Positions 25,201-36,277 of a DNA stretch of 64,000 bases are shown piece after piece. Each line of letters begins with the position of its first letter. Position 1 is the stretch's first letter. The DNA is taken from assembly GCF_030867145.1 (NCBI RefSeq), contig NC_134419.1:75635403-75699402 (forward strand). The letters run 5' to 3'. Source of the stretch: Opisthocomus hoazin (Eukaryota; Chordata; Aves; Opisthocomiformes; Opisthocomidae). The notes below the pieces were generated by a model. The model ran no database searches. It was not told the origin of the DNA and saw only the letters and a program-made list of their open reading frames with translations. The translations under genes and the position numbers were made by a program.

Positions 25201-26589
25201 ACACATTCCTGCGTAGCGTATTAAAAGCTTTTATTAATTTTGCTAGGATGTTTTATTTAGGTTTATATTAAAGTGCCTGTCCGTTAGCCTAGGTGCTTCT
25301 AAAGTAGGATGTACAGCATTAAAAGAAAAAATAAACATGTGCAATGGACTTCACATACATCTTTAGTTACCATTTGCCACCTACAACTATTAATCACAAT
25401 GACTTCCAGCGCAGTCAGCCGGTATTCCTTCGCCTGCCCTACTACATGACCGTTCAGAAAACCCAGAAGCCCTTCCCCGTATTCCTAGCGCACCAAAAGC
25501 GCAACAAATCTGAGGGAGGGGACATGACAAACTGACTTCCAAGTTAGCTGAAGGTTACAATAAACTAGATTACGGAACTTTCAAACAGACAGGCAACCTA
25601 CCAGTTGTAGCTTGGCCCGAGATAAAACTGAACAACTGATTTTTAATTTGTAAACCTCTTGTTTGTTTCTATCAGAACTTCTATCAGCAAGACAGAAGTC
25701 TAATTGTGCAAATTTTAAAGACCTGTACAAATTAGTTTAAGGCAGTTAAAAATCTCACGGAACATATATTAGTTCTACAAGCTCTTTACTACAACTGTTT
25801 AAAAATTACCTCCTTTTAGAAAGAATGACAGTAAAATTTGGTAAGCGTAGTTTAAAATAAGGTGTCATGTTTAATTTTTCTTTTGTATAATGAGAGATTG
25901 ACAAGATTTTAACTCTTTCTTTATTCCTGCCAGTTTTATTCACAATAAGCTGTTATCTTCTAGTTTTGCAATGAGTTTTAAAAATAAGTTAAATTAGTGT
26001 TCGAGCGTTAGCATGAAGAGTTTAGACTATACCAAGCAAAACCTTATTATTAACCTTCATCAAAATTAAAGCAAGTTTTACATCAAATTGAATTTGTATG
26101 TCAAAGTTGCTTCTGTTTGTTCTTCCGGTCTGGAGCAGCTAAGTTTTTACGGATAAGTATGGCTCCAAAGCAACCATGTGTGCCATTGCATCAACCTTTC
26201 GTATTTTATAGTGAATATATTTTGCCTCGCCTAGTAACTAGTCTGATGATTGCATCCTATGTTTCAGGACATACGCTCTGCTTCTACATTTGTAGAATGT
26301 TCATTGGGATTAAGTGCAAGCAACTTAAAATTAGCAACCAAAGCATGTAAATGCATTCCAATTCCTATAGCGCACTCTCAGCTTTTTTCGAAAGGCTACA
26401 TATAAAATAACAACCACATCTTATACAAAATTTCCCTGGCAAGTTTTACAACAACATAGAAATAAATTTTCCTCCTTTGTCGAACTGATTAATGTGAAGA
26501 TTCCTTACGGGAATGTGCAAGCTTTCCTTCAGCAAGTACGAAAAATATACTGTAATATGTTAAAAAACTAAATGAAAGCGTGTTCTCAG
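22245..26589 (-). other. Probable long 3' UTR of IKZF5
   Basis: 4.3 kb of AT-rich sequence between the IKZF5 stop and the distal AATAAA, with no CR1 copies and no coding pattern. On the transcript strand it contains a Pumilio-type UGUAAAUA (23291-23298 in reverse complement) and a perfect 10-bp hairpin at 24474-24499. Absence of transposons over this length agrees with selection on a UTR, but the extent is inferred. Confidence 0.5.
24474..24499 (-). other. Perfect 10-bp stem hairpin in IKZF5 3' UTR
   Basis: ACTCTGTGTG and CACACAGAGT are exact reverse complements separated by six bases. On the IKZF5 transcript the loop is CAUAAA. The stem is too short for a miRNA precursor as it stands. Confidence 0.5.
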
Positions 26590-29500
26590 TCAATGTTGAC
26601 TATGTTGGCCTCTTGCAAAATGGCAAGCGAAGTCATACTTATTTTTACACTTACACCCACATATGTTGCACTGAAAAGGATTTTCAAATCCATGACATCC
26701 CATGTGAATAGTATAAAGGATATTGTCCGCAAAGTACATGTCACAGTGTTGGCAGTGATGCAGAAGCTGAGGGTCCTGAACCGGAAGGGTCGGAGCTGGA
26801 GTACTTGGCTGACTGTTACTTATGCTGGGAGTACTGGTGTGGGCACTGCGATCACTGCTGGGACCTGCCACGGGGCTGTAGTTCCTTTGATTGTGTGCAG
26901 GCCGAGGATCCGGGCTGGTCGGAGATGAACTCTGAGGAATATTCGCTGACACAGCGGAAACTACTGCAGGTGCAGCAGGCTGCTGCATCATGAAAGGCTT
27001 TTCATCTTGACAGGAAACAACATCAGGAGAGGCTGGATTTTGGTTTTCAGGTGGCAAGCTAGATAACTGTCCAGCTAACGTAGAGAGCTGGTTTAAAGGA
27101 TTATCTACCATAAGGTCTTGTGGATCCCTCGGCAACCCACTGCTCTGGGTTGTCTTTGTCATGCTCTCGTACGCTTCAGTCTGGATATTTGGGATTTCAT
27201 GAGTGAAATCGTTAAGGTAGTCTGGTTTCTGAACCACCATGGAAGGTGGACTCAAATTAATTAATGCTCTTCTGCTGTACCCCAAATTGCTGGTCTTCTT
27301 CTGCAAAACCCCCCACATTTTCTTGCTGCTTAGGGAAGATCTTGTACCCTTGATAGGCACCATTTTGTGTTTGCGCCTGCGATGGTGAGATAAGTTGCTC
27401 CTGTCACTGCAGCGAAAGGAACACAATTCACATTTGTACGGTTTTTCACCAGTATGCGATCGCATGTGAGCTTCCAGATGACGTTCGTAAGCTGAGGCAA
27501 AGGGACACAAATGGCATCTATGTGGCTTCTCACCTGGAAAATTAAAACAGATATAGTATAACATCTCAGAGTGCTTGAAAAAGGCTTTTCATGGAACAGA
27601 AAGTAGTTAACTGGGAGCTGCCAGTCAGGCAGTTCAGCTTCAGACTCACTGCTGGTCTTGAGTTTAGCTGGGTACTTCGTGGAAAAGCGGAGCAAGTTTT
27701 GACATCTCTGCCTCACCCATGTGACGATAAGCACAAGAAAAAAAAATGTGACCAGAATCAACACAAGAGAGAACCTGACTAGGAACTGCAGCAGTGATGC
27801 CAAGGACTGAATGCAATGATGTTCGCGTGGTGCTCTTAACTGGATCCAAACTCTACCTACAAAGCACATAAGCAGTTGGCCACAGGAATGTCTGCAAGCC
27901 CAAAAATCTAATCATTCTTAATGATAACTGTGTTTAAACATTGAGGGAGAGTATCCTTTCAGTATCTTCCAAACATTCCTACTTTTAAACACCCTGGAAT
28001 TGTTTTCTAAATAACCCACGTACACATGCATTCACCCAAGAACCAAACTTTGAAAAAGGATCCTGTGGCTAAAGAGTTATTAAAGAAAACAAAAGCCAGC
28101 TAATCTCTGGACTGCTCTGTGCTCTCCCAGATGGGACACTCAGGTATTCTCCTTTCTGACAGGCAGAACTTTGCTCTTCTATTAAATAATATTTCAGGAT
28201 ATTAGTATTAACACTTTTAAAAGCACTTTGAAAGCTTTCAAACATAATTACAGGCCAACAGATTTGTAACATAATACTTTGGGACTTCTCATTTTCTCTT
28301 CATAGACTGATCTTTTAGGAGCTTTTAGATCCAAGTCTACGTGTTAGAAATGCCTGAAGGATTTGATGCATGTTCAGGTGCTGAAATGAAGCATCATCCT
28401 ATCTTCCTATCCAGAATGCCAGGTCGATTTCTGAATCACTGTTGTGCAACTGATTCCCTTGCCACACAGCACGACAAACTCAAAAAAAAAAAAAAAAAAA
28501 AAAAGCGAGCAGGCTCCTTCTCTGCAGCCTTTATGGGGTTTCTTGAAACACTTTCTACTATTTAAAATATACAGGACAACACATCTGTTTTGTGGCTTTC
28601 AAAATCCATCTACAATGACTGTAGAAGACAGAGATCTCAATGCAGCGAGGGCCACACGCTGCAAGCACTGTACAGGGCTTGTAAGATGGCATGCGACTGA
28701 TACAGAAAGCCCGTCCCCTGCTGAGCATCCCACAGTTTGGAACCACAACCTGGGATACTGAATAGAAGATTCTTTTTTTTCCCTACATCATTGGCTCTTC
28801 AAGAGGAAAGAAAGAGCAATTTTTCTGCTATCTTTAAGTACCTTATTTGCACCAACTGAAACCATGATTTGTCCATAAGCATATATATGTATTCACATAT
28901 ATATATGTGTATAAAGATCTGGAGATTGGGTACAAACAATGAGGTAAAAAGACTGACAAACTCCCTGCATTCACAAAGAACTTGAAAATCTGAATGGTCT
29001 TCTTTCATTCTAAACTGATTATACAGAGACTTGCATCCCATGTTGCATGCCTTTAGTACAACGCAGCTGGGGAACTACTAATTACACTGCTGTGTAATTA
29101 GACTCACCATGAAATTAATTCTGCAGTAAGATGCACTTAATAATGGTTGCACGATCATGCCTGGGTCATAATTACTTTGGCAGATACCTTGCTGCACTTG
29201 CATGTTATCCAGGATGCACTACCTGTTCACCTACATTGCTCCGAGGCTGCTAGTCAGCTATCACTTCCCTATTTTAATGCTGATCAGTCGCTCTGAGCCT
29301 TCATAGTCCATGCAATCCATCTCTTGGCCCTCTGCCACACGTCCCCACCATGCTTCCGAGCAAAACTACAGTCAGGTCTTGGATCTCCTTGCCCTTAAGT
29401 GAAAAAAACCAAGAAAACCAAACCAAACCAAACCAAAAACTTCCTTGTTCTGGAGCCCCCTGTCTCTGTACAGAAACAAAGCGGGGTTTTCTGAAGTGAC

Positions 29501-32500
29501 ATTACAGTAATGGCAAAATGGTCTCACCATCAGGACACCATGCAGTGCTGTATTAAAATTAAAGATATGAAACATATTGTAGAAAGGCAAAGGGGAAACT
29601 ACACAGAAGAACAAAAAGGCCTCTGGCAGCCCGAGATTCTTGTCTATATTCTAAAACTGAACACAGTGGTGTAGGGAAATGAACTGTTATCATCGTACAG
29701 TTGCTGGTATTTCCTTGGGCATCAGACACGTCTGAACCAGTAACCTGGCCACAGAGCGTCCACTGTCTAAAGGTGTGTCCAAGCTGCTGAAGCTCTGTGA
29801 TACACAGTAGGCTGACACCCACTGCATCCCTCTCTCACGGCTATCTAGCTTTCTGAAACTGAAATAATTCAGACTGCATGATTTTGCAGCAGAGCGATGT
29901 GTGCCTTCAATTCGGCTACCTTTTCCCAGCACCTTTGTGAAAGTTGCTTTGATCAAAGGAGTCAGGCATACACCCTCTAATAATACCTGCAGCAGCACGG
30001 AGACAACAGTCATCCTACATGTAAAGCTTCCTTCTTCTGGTGTAACACTAGCAATATCATATACTACGACCATAAGAAACAACTTAAAAGTGTTAGGGCA
30101 GAAACCCAAAGTATTATGCTTTGCCCTAAAAATCGGATTTGTGTAGCTCATGGAACGTTTGCTTCTGAATAATGACCACTTCATGATGATACTTCTCAGC
30201 ATCCCAACTCTCGGTTGGAATCTTTGTTGCTTTTGCATATATTACGCTGCATTGTGCTGAAATGGGTCATAATCTGCAGCAGGAATTGTTCTGCTACCTC
30301 TAGGCACTTAGTGACCTCTACTCCCTAAAGCAGCAGCAGGATAAGAATGCATTCTGAAAACACAAAGGAACTGCTGACCTAAGATCTGAGTACACAAAAG
30401 GTAGGCAGCTTCCTAGAGTAAGAGAAGGAATTCTGACTCTGTACCAATACCCACATTTTGATACTTAAAGAAGGAAGATTTGATTTTTTGCTCTCTAGCA
30501 TGGCTAAAATTGATGACATTTGATACTAAGTAACAACAGATTATTTCAGTCCTTCTGTCTGAGAAAACCCATGCACACCAAAGCCATCAAAAACATCCCA
30601 AGAATCAGCAAAGATGTAATACCAACATCTTCTGGTAGCAATTTGTTTCCCCTCACAGCTCCAGCTGTCCATCTGCTCATGCTGATGACCGGCCACTAGT
30701 AACTGTGGGCTTGGGGATGCAGGTTTTTAGGTGGCAATAGTTATCTGCTACTGAGAAGACGTGACATTTTGAAGTTGATGTTACCTCTGCATCTTTAAGT
30801 ACCATTTAAAAATGAACTGCGTAAGTCTGCAGTACAGTTTCTCCCACTACATGACCCTCATTTCACAAGCTCAGAAATAGCACTGCACAGAGTAAAACTG
30901 CTAAAAGAAAAATATCCTCGTTGTCCACATCCCGTATGAGGCAAATGGTGGGTGAAGCTGTAACCACTTTATGAAAAACTAGACAAAAAAAAAATGCTCA
31001 AAAACACATTGCTGCTTGCAGATCCGCAGCAAGCCATGGCACTAACACTGTGTCAAATGCAGGTACACAAGCCACAGTATTTTATCCACTACTGGAACTA
31101 CACAAAATTTCCACTGGGAATCTGAAAACAGCAACAGCTACACACAGAGGTAGCTCACGGTAGCACAAGAGAAGAATTTACAAGATCTTCAGCATCTGAA
31201 CCTCAGAACTCTGATGTTTTGTTGGTTGTCATTTTCTATCCCCTTACGCCTTGTCAAAACAAGCCAACACTGCAGGGCCAGTGCAAGGAGCACTGACTTC
31301 CCAAAATCCATCCTGGGAGCTACCGTGTGGAAGCAATGGTTTGCAAAGCCAGAATCTGACTAACAGTAACCGTACCTGGAGAGCGCTACAGTTACACCCA
31401 AGTTACAGCAATGCGTTGCCTTCAAAGCGAGTCGCAGAATGCCACCTACCCCAGACCACTGAAATGATACACTTAGAAGTTTTGGGACAGTCGACACCAA
31501 ACTGGAAACCTATAAAAACTTCCAATTTTTTTCAGAATATAATTTTTTTTTTCTTCTTACTGTAGTTGACAGCCATAAAGTCTTCTGTATCGGTGTAACA
31601 CACTCGACAGGCAAAGTCAGACTGCACAAAGACCTTTGGTCTGTTTTCTCTCATTTGCCAAGGAGTCGCAGCTGACTCCATGAACCATTTAGGACATTCT
31701 GACCTTTAGTGCGAATTTTGCTTTTCCGTTTCACAAACCCAAGTGGCAAATGCTCTTAAGCAAGGCACAGCAAATATTTTTTTCTTTTCATTACTGTTAT
31801 TAATCACTTATTTGATGATATGCTCCAATGCTTGAACACTCTACCAATAAGAAAACTTTATTCTTATTACTGTTTTGTACTTCTGCAGCTAAAATATTAT
31901 GCAAAACATGAATATTTTCATAGCTAAACAACAGAAGAAGAAAAGCCCCTATTAATCTCCATGTGGCAGCATGTGCATTTTTCACTTTTTTCATTAGCAA
32001 GGAAAAACCAAAAGCTACGTGTAGGACCCTTCAATTTACACTGCTGCTTTCCTGCTAAACTTCACTCTCATATGTAGTTGCTTCAAATTCAGTAGTCTGC
32101 AATAAAATATGTAAGTATGAATTTGCATAGTTTAAATAGGTACATGGCACATCTTTGATAAAATAGTCTATTAAAAACCCAAAAAACAGTTCTAATTGTT
32201 GAGTAGCTCTAAGAACTATCACGCTGCTTGAAGATGCTAACTCCTGACAACCACAATGCCTCACAGCAAAGTACTGCAGAATATTGCATACCTGTATGAA
32301 TTCTGATATGCTCTATGAGCCGTGCTGTTCCTTTGCTGGCATAGTTGCAGTATCGACACTTTAATTTTCCGTCAAAAGTCCTTTCAAACCCATCCACTAA
32401 CATTCCTGAGTTTTCATCCAGGGAAACTTCAACAGAAGGATGATCCAGACCATTCTGATCACTTTCTGTCCCAGCTGTGAATAACCCAACAAAGACTTCA

Positions 32501-32891
32501 ATCAAGAATCAGCAGGATACTACCTATTGCACTGTGAGAATATGCCAAATATCTTTGCCTTCTGTATACCACTAAATACATAGAATGACACAAACATACC
32601 CTGATTAAAACCAAAGTATGTACACATCTTTTGGGACGTGAAAACGACTATCAGAAATGCTTCAATACAATTGTAGTCGTCTGCATAATTATCTGGAACA
32701 TAAACAGTGCAGTCTTTCTCAAAAAAAAGAAAAACTGATAGCACTGAAATTAGCTCACCTCCCTGAAGAGTCTCTGCTTCCTTGTCGCCACTAACCGATC
32801 CAGAAATCATATTTACATGGTGAGTCTGCTGTGTAAGATATTCCTGAAAATCTTTTACAAAGTCCAAAGGTTCTGGCTTCTTCTCACCCAT
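26590..32891 (-). CDS. IKZF5: Zinc finger protein Pegasus (Ikaros family 5)
   Basis: Nuclear C2H2 zinc-finger transcription factor of the Ikaros family; in human it is linked to megakaryocyte and platelet function. Coding exons on the - strand are 32891-32759, 32474-32292 and 27533-26590, joining in phase to 419 aa, the human length as I recall it. N-terminal DNA-binding fingers lie at residues 84-104, 112-132 and 140-161, joined by TGEKP-type linkers. Two C-terminal fingers, at 366-386 and 394-416, form the family dimerisation module. The linker between them is rich in Pro, Ser and Gln. The start MGEKKPEPLDF is chosen by match to mammals; the codon two positions upstream is GTG, not ATG. The splice acceptor for the first coding exon is at 32923-32924, so 31 bases of 5' UTR precede the ATG there. 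The two large introns (27534-32291 and upstream of 32922) hold no other gene. Confidence 0.97.
28482..28504. repeat. A(23) run in IKZF5 intron
   Basis: Uninterrupted run of 23 A. No retrogene or SINE body that I recognise precedes it. Confidence 0.9.
29414..29436. repeat. (AAACC)n microsatellite in IKZF5 intron
   Basis: About four copies of a 5-bp unit, with A-rich edges. Confidence 0.85.
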
Positions 32892-33210
32892 ATTCACTCT
32901 TTACGTTTACAACCTCTTGTGCCTAGAATTAAAAATATTTCCAAATGACAAGTGTCTTTGTATTATAATGCATTCATAAACACAAATTTGTTTGGGGTGG
33001 GGTTTTTTTTTTTTAGGTGAAGGATTACTTTTATCATACAGCATGACTCAGTGCACAAATTGACAATCACAAGAATTACTATTTTTAGAATTTTTAACTC
33101 ATTAAAGATCACCAAATACATATTACTGGGGAAATCGTTTTCAGCAACAGTAACATAAGGATAGCATCAAACTGGATAAAATGATATAGTAATAAAAATC
33201 CACTTGCATC

Positions 33211-33226
33211 TTTTTTTTTTTTTTTT
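33211..33226. repeat. T(16) run in IKZF5 5' intron
   Basis: Homopolymer between the first coding exon and the promoter; a similar 14-T run lies about 200 bp to the left. Confidence 0.85.
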
Positions 33227-34226
33227 AATGTATTGTACCTGAATTTTAGTTTCCTGCTAAGTAGCAAACATGCTCCCAAATGTACTCCCCACGGGTCAGA
33301 CAGAAAGCACAGAGCACAGCTTCTTCACTTTCCCTGAAAGGGAAAAAAGGAAACGTAAGTCCATTATTCTTTCCAACCCCCACAAGTTTTAAGAAAGAAA
33401 CCTGAAAAAATATATATGTTTTAAAAGATAGGTCCTAGCACTCTACTGCACCAAGTTTTACTAAAACAATTAGACTTCCAACAAAATCTTTTCAAAGACT
33501 GCATCTACTCCTTTGTCTATCTCTGAAATCCACTTCTATCTCACTGATCGTTTGAGTAGTTCCTCTGGTGAACACGTGGCTCCAAAAAAATCCCAGAGTT
33601 AGGTAAGTCAGTTATGACAACTGTAATGTTGGGAAACCAACTGAATGTCGCTGATTAGCGAAGATGGAAAGAAGCCTTCTAGAAAGCAGTATTTCATAGT
33701 TCTCCCAAAATTTTAGTTTGCTATCCTGCATAAAAGTGCTAATCCATTTCATTATTTTGCACTGAAATATTAAAAATATTCATGAGAAGTCATCAGTGAT
33801 GCTCTTTTCTGGGACTGTAAATGACAAACCTCTAGAGTCTCAATTTGCAATGAATTTGTGAAGACAGTTGGAAAGAGGGCAATGAGTCAGTCACATTATT
33901 ATTCCTGCAGATTATATCCAGAAATAATTTATAATGCTAAATTTTCAACAAGAGTATCTTTTTGTTTTTCATTAGCTACTAAACAAAATATTATGTGACC
34001 AGAATATTACAAAAACTCAAGTCCTGAGTTCAAGACCCCATTTAAACACATTCTTCTGTATTTTCAAAGTTATTTACATGCATTCGTTCATTTTTGGCAT
34101 CCAGATGAGTCTGTTCTTGCACACCACACCCAAGTGTGCTCACCTATTTAGCATTATAATCACCATTACGTTACTTTTGAACACATCTTTACGTATCAAT
34201 TTTCCCTACCCTCTTTCAGGTGTCAC

Positions 34227-34275
34227 CAGCCTCACATAGGCTTAAGTTAATTTGTGTTCCATTTGTTGGTGCCTC
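34227..34275 (-). other. IKZF5: Possible IKZF5 5' UTR exon
   Basis: On the - strand a good acceptor (TTTTCTTACAG) precedes 49 bases that end at a GTGACA donor. Human IKZF5 has two untranslated 5' exons, as I recall, so a second one is expected between the promoter and 32922. The donor is weak, and there is no direct evidence. Confidence 0.25.
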
Positions 34276-35110
34276 CTGTAAGAAAACAAAGATATGAGGA
34301 TATGAATTAAAGATACGGAAGATAAATATAGCACAATGTAATGTAGAGTACTGACCAGGGCAACTTTCACCAAATCATAGTAAGAAGAAACAATTTAAAA
34401 TTAAACCATTCTACACGTTGAATAGAACAACATGAAACAACGTTAAAGGTCCGTATTTTTACAGAAGAATCTGTGTATCTCTTTGTGTAAGGCATAAAAA
34501 CTTGTGTGATCAATTACTTTTATAATGACACTGAATTTTTAAGGAAAATTACACAAAATTTTAAAAACTGGGGAAAAGACGTTCTTTTGGGGATCAACTG
34601 CATAAAACTTCCTTTCTATACCTCATCGATTTAATTAAAAAAAAATCCTCTTTTTTATGTCAATGTAGGTAAGTTGCCACAATTTAAGCACCACCTCAAA
34701 CCTCCACATTTGTACACACAAAAGAACCTTTTGTGATTTTACGTGGTATTTTTTTTACAGCTATACAGCGGACGAAGGATACAGATCAGCTGCTCGCCGT
34801 GTCACCACTGCAAACTGGTAACCGCAACTTTAATTATCAGCAACCTGAGCAGACCAGCTCGCGTTTCACACACTCCAATGGGCTGATTGCACCAGATGCT
34901 CCTCAAGCTCTACTTACACGGAACATTTTCTGCACAGACAACTACATCTTCTCCAGCTTTACACACTGATGGGTAGAAAACCAGTTATTTATTTTTCTAC
35001 ATGGGCAAACCGTTGGATTTAGCACTTGTTACAGTGCTGATGTGTACTAAGTTTATTGCCTAAGAAGTGCCATCGCATGGGCTAGGCGTTATTAATATTT
35101 TACCATCTTT

Positions 35111-35470
35111 CACAGAATCCCAGCATGGTCGGGGTTGGAAGGGACCTCTGTGGGTCACCCAGCCCAACCCCCTGCCCAAGCAGGGTCACCCAGAGCAGGC
35201 TGCACAGCACAGCGTCCAGGCGGGTCTGGAATATCTCCAGAGAAGGAGACTCCACAACCTCCCTGGGCAGCCTGGGCCAGGGCTCCATCACCCTCAGAGG
35301 GAAGAAGTTCTTCCTCATGTTCAGATGGAACTTCCTCTGCTTCAGTTTGTGCCCGTTGCCCCTTGTCCTGTCGCTGGGCACCACTGGAAAGAGTCTGGCC
35401 CCATCCTCCTGACACCCACGCTTGAAATATTTATAAGCATTTCTATGGTCCCCTCTCAGCCTACTCCCGC
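35111..35470 (-). mobile_element. CR1 LINE fragment upstream of IKZF5 coding exons
   Basis: Begins CACAGAATCCCAGCATGG, followed by GGTTGGAAGGGACCTCTGTG, the AGGGAAGAAGTTCTTCCTCA segment and GGCCCCATCCTCCTGACACC. It is 5'-truncated near 35470, inside the IKZF5 upstream intron and about 0.2 kb from the CpG island. Confidence 0.9.
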
Positions 35471-36078
35471 CAAAGAAAATAATTCAGACACAGTAAAACC
35501 AGTAGTTTCACACACACAGTAAGCACTCACACTGCAGTCATTGTAAGGAAATAAAATAATGTGACTACGAGCACATCTGTGTGCCCCGTTCTCTTTTAAG
35601 GGGTCAAGGACAAAAAAAAAAAGGGTGGGGGGGAAATCTCTCTGCCCCGCCTCATCTTTCCCAGTGCAAATGACTTCAAATTAACACATAAATGGGGAAG
35701 GATCCACAACCCCTCCCCAGCCCTCCCTGCTCCCCCTCAGGGAGTTTCACGCGGGGGAAGGGGAAGCTCAGCGCCAGCGGCTGCCGGGCCGAGCCCCGCC
35801 ACCTGCCACGCAAAAACGCCGCTTGCTCCGCCGCCCCCTTCCCGCGCCAGACGCGGTACCAACAACCCCCGCCCGCCTTCCCCCCGCCGCTGCCCGCCCG
35901 GGGAGCCCAGAGCCGCCTCCCCAGCCCCCTCACGCCAAAGGGAGGCCCCAGCGCGGTGCCCTCGGCCGCCGGGCAGGCGCGGCCCGGACTGCCGCCGCCC
36001 CGGGGGTTGGGGGGTGCGGGCCGCGCTGCCGACGAGCCCGCTGACGGCGGGGGACGGCAGGGACCGGGCGACACTCAC

Positions 36079-36138
36079 CGCCGTCGCCCCGCTCCCCAGC
36101 CGCTGCCCGCCGGGGCCGCAGCCGCCGCCGCCATGTTT
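36079..36138 (-). other. IKZF5: Probable IKZF5 first (5' UTR) exon
   Basis: On the - strand the CpG-island sequence ends at CGACGGCG|GTGAGT, a strong donor at 36078-36077, in the right place and orientation to be IKZF5 exon 1. It contains an ATG at 36134-36132 in a strong context (AAACATGG) that opens a short upstream reading frame. The transcription start is not visible from sequence and could lie some way to the right of 36138. Confidence 0.55.
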
Positions 36139-36185
36139 GTTGTGCCTCCCGCGGCCCCGCCCGGCCCACCGCAGCCTCGCGAGAC

Positions 36186-36248
36186 CGTCGCCGGGGGCGT
36201 GGCCCGCGCGTCGAGGGGGCGTGGCCTTCACGTCGAGGGGGCGGGGCG
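36186..36248. promoter_or_regulatory. Three GC boxes with exact 22-bp spacing
   Basis: GGGGGCGTGGCC at 36193, GGGGGCGTGGCC at 36215 and GGGGGCGGGGC at 36237. Each is preceded by CGTCG and one or two bases, so the unit is a short imperfect tandem repeat. The motif suits Sp/KLF factors. Confidence 0.65.
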
Positions 36249-36265
36249 CGGGCCGGGAGAGGCAC

Positions 36266-36277
36266 CAAGATGGCGGC
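36266..36277 (+). promoter_or_regulatory. ACADSB: TISU element (YY1-type) over the ACADSB start codon
   Basis: CAAGATGGCGGC matches the translation initiator of short 5' UTRs (SAASATGGCGGC) at all 12 positions and also fits the YY1 core. TISU genes usually have 5' UTRs under about 30 bases and are enriched for mitochondrial functions, which suits ACADSB. The transcription start is expected at about 36240-36262. Confidence 0.6.

Noticed and set aside
28444..28504. A(23) run as the tail of a processed pseudogene
   Set aside because: The sequence before the run has no similarity to a gene I recognise and no flanking target-site duplication is evident.
32520..32897. 125-codon continuous frame including the first IKZF5 coding exon
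   Set aside because: Only the first part (to 32759) is exon; a GTGAGC donor follows and the rest is intron.
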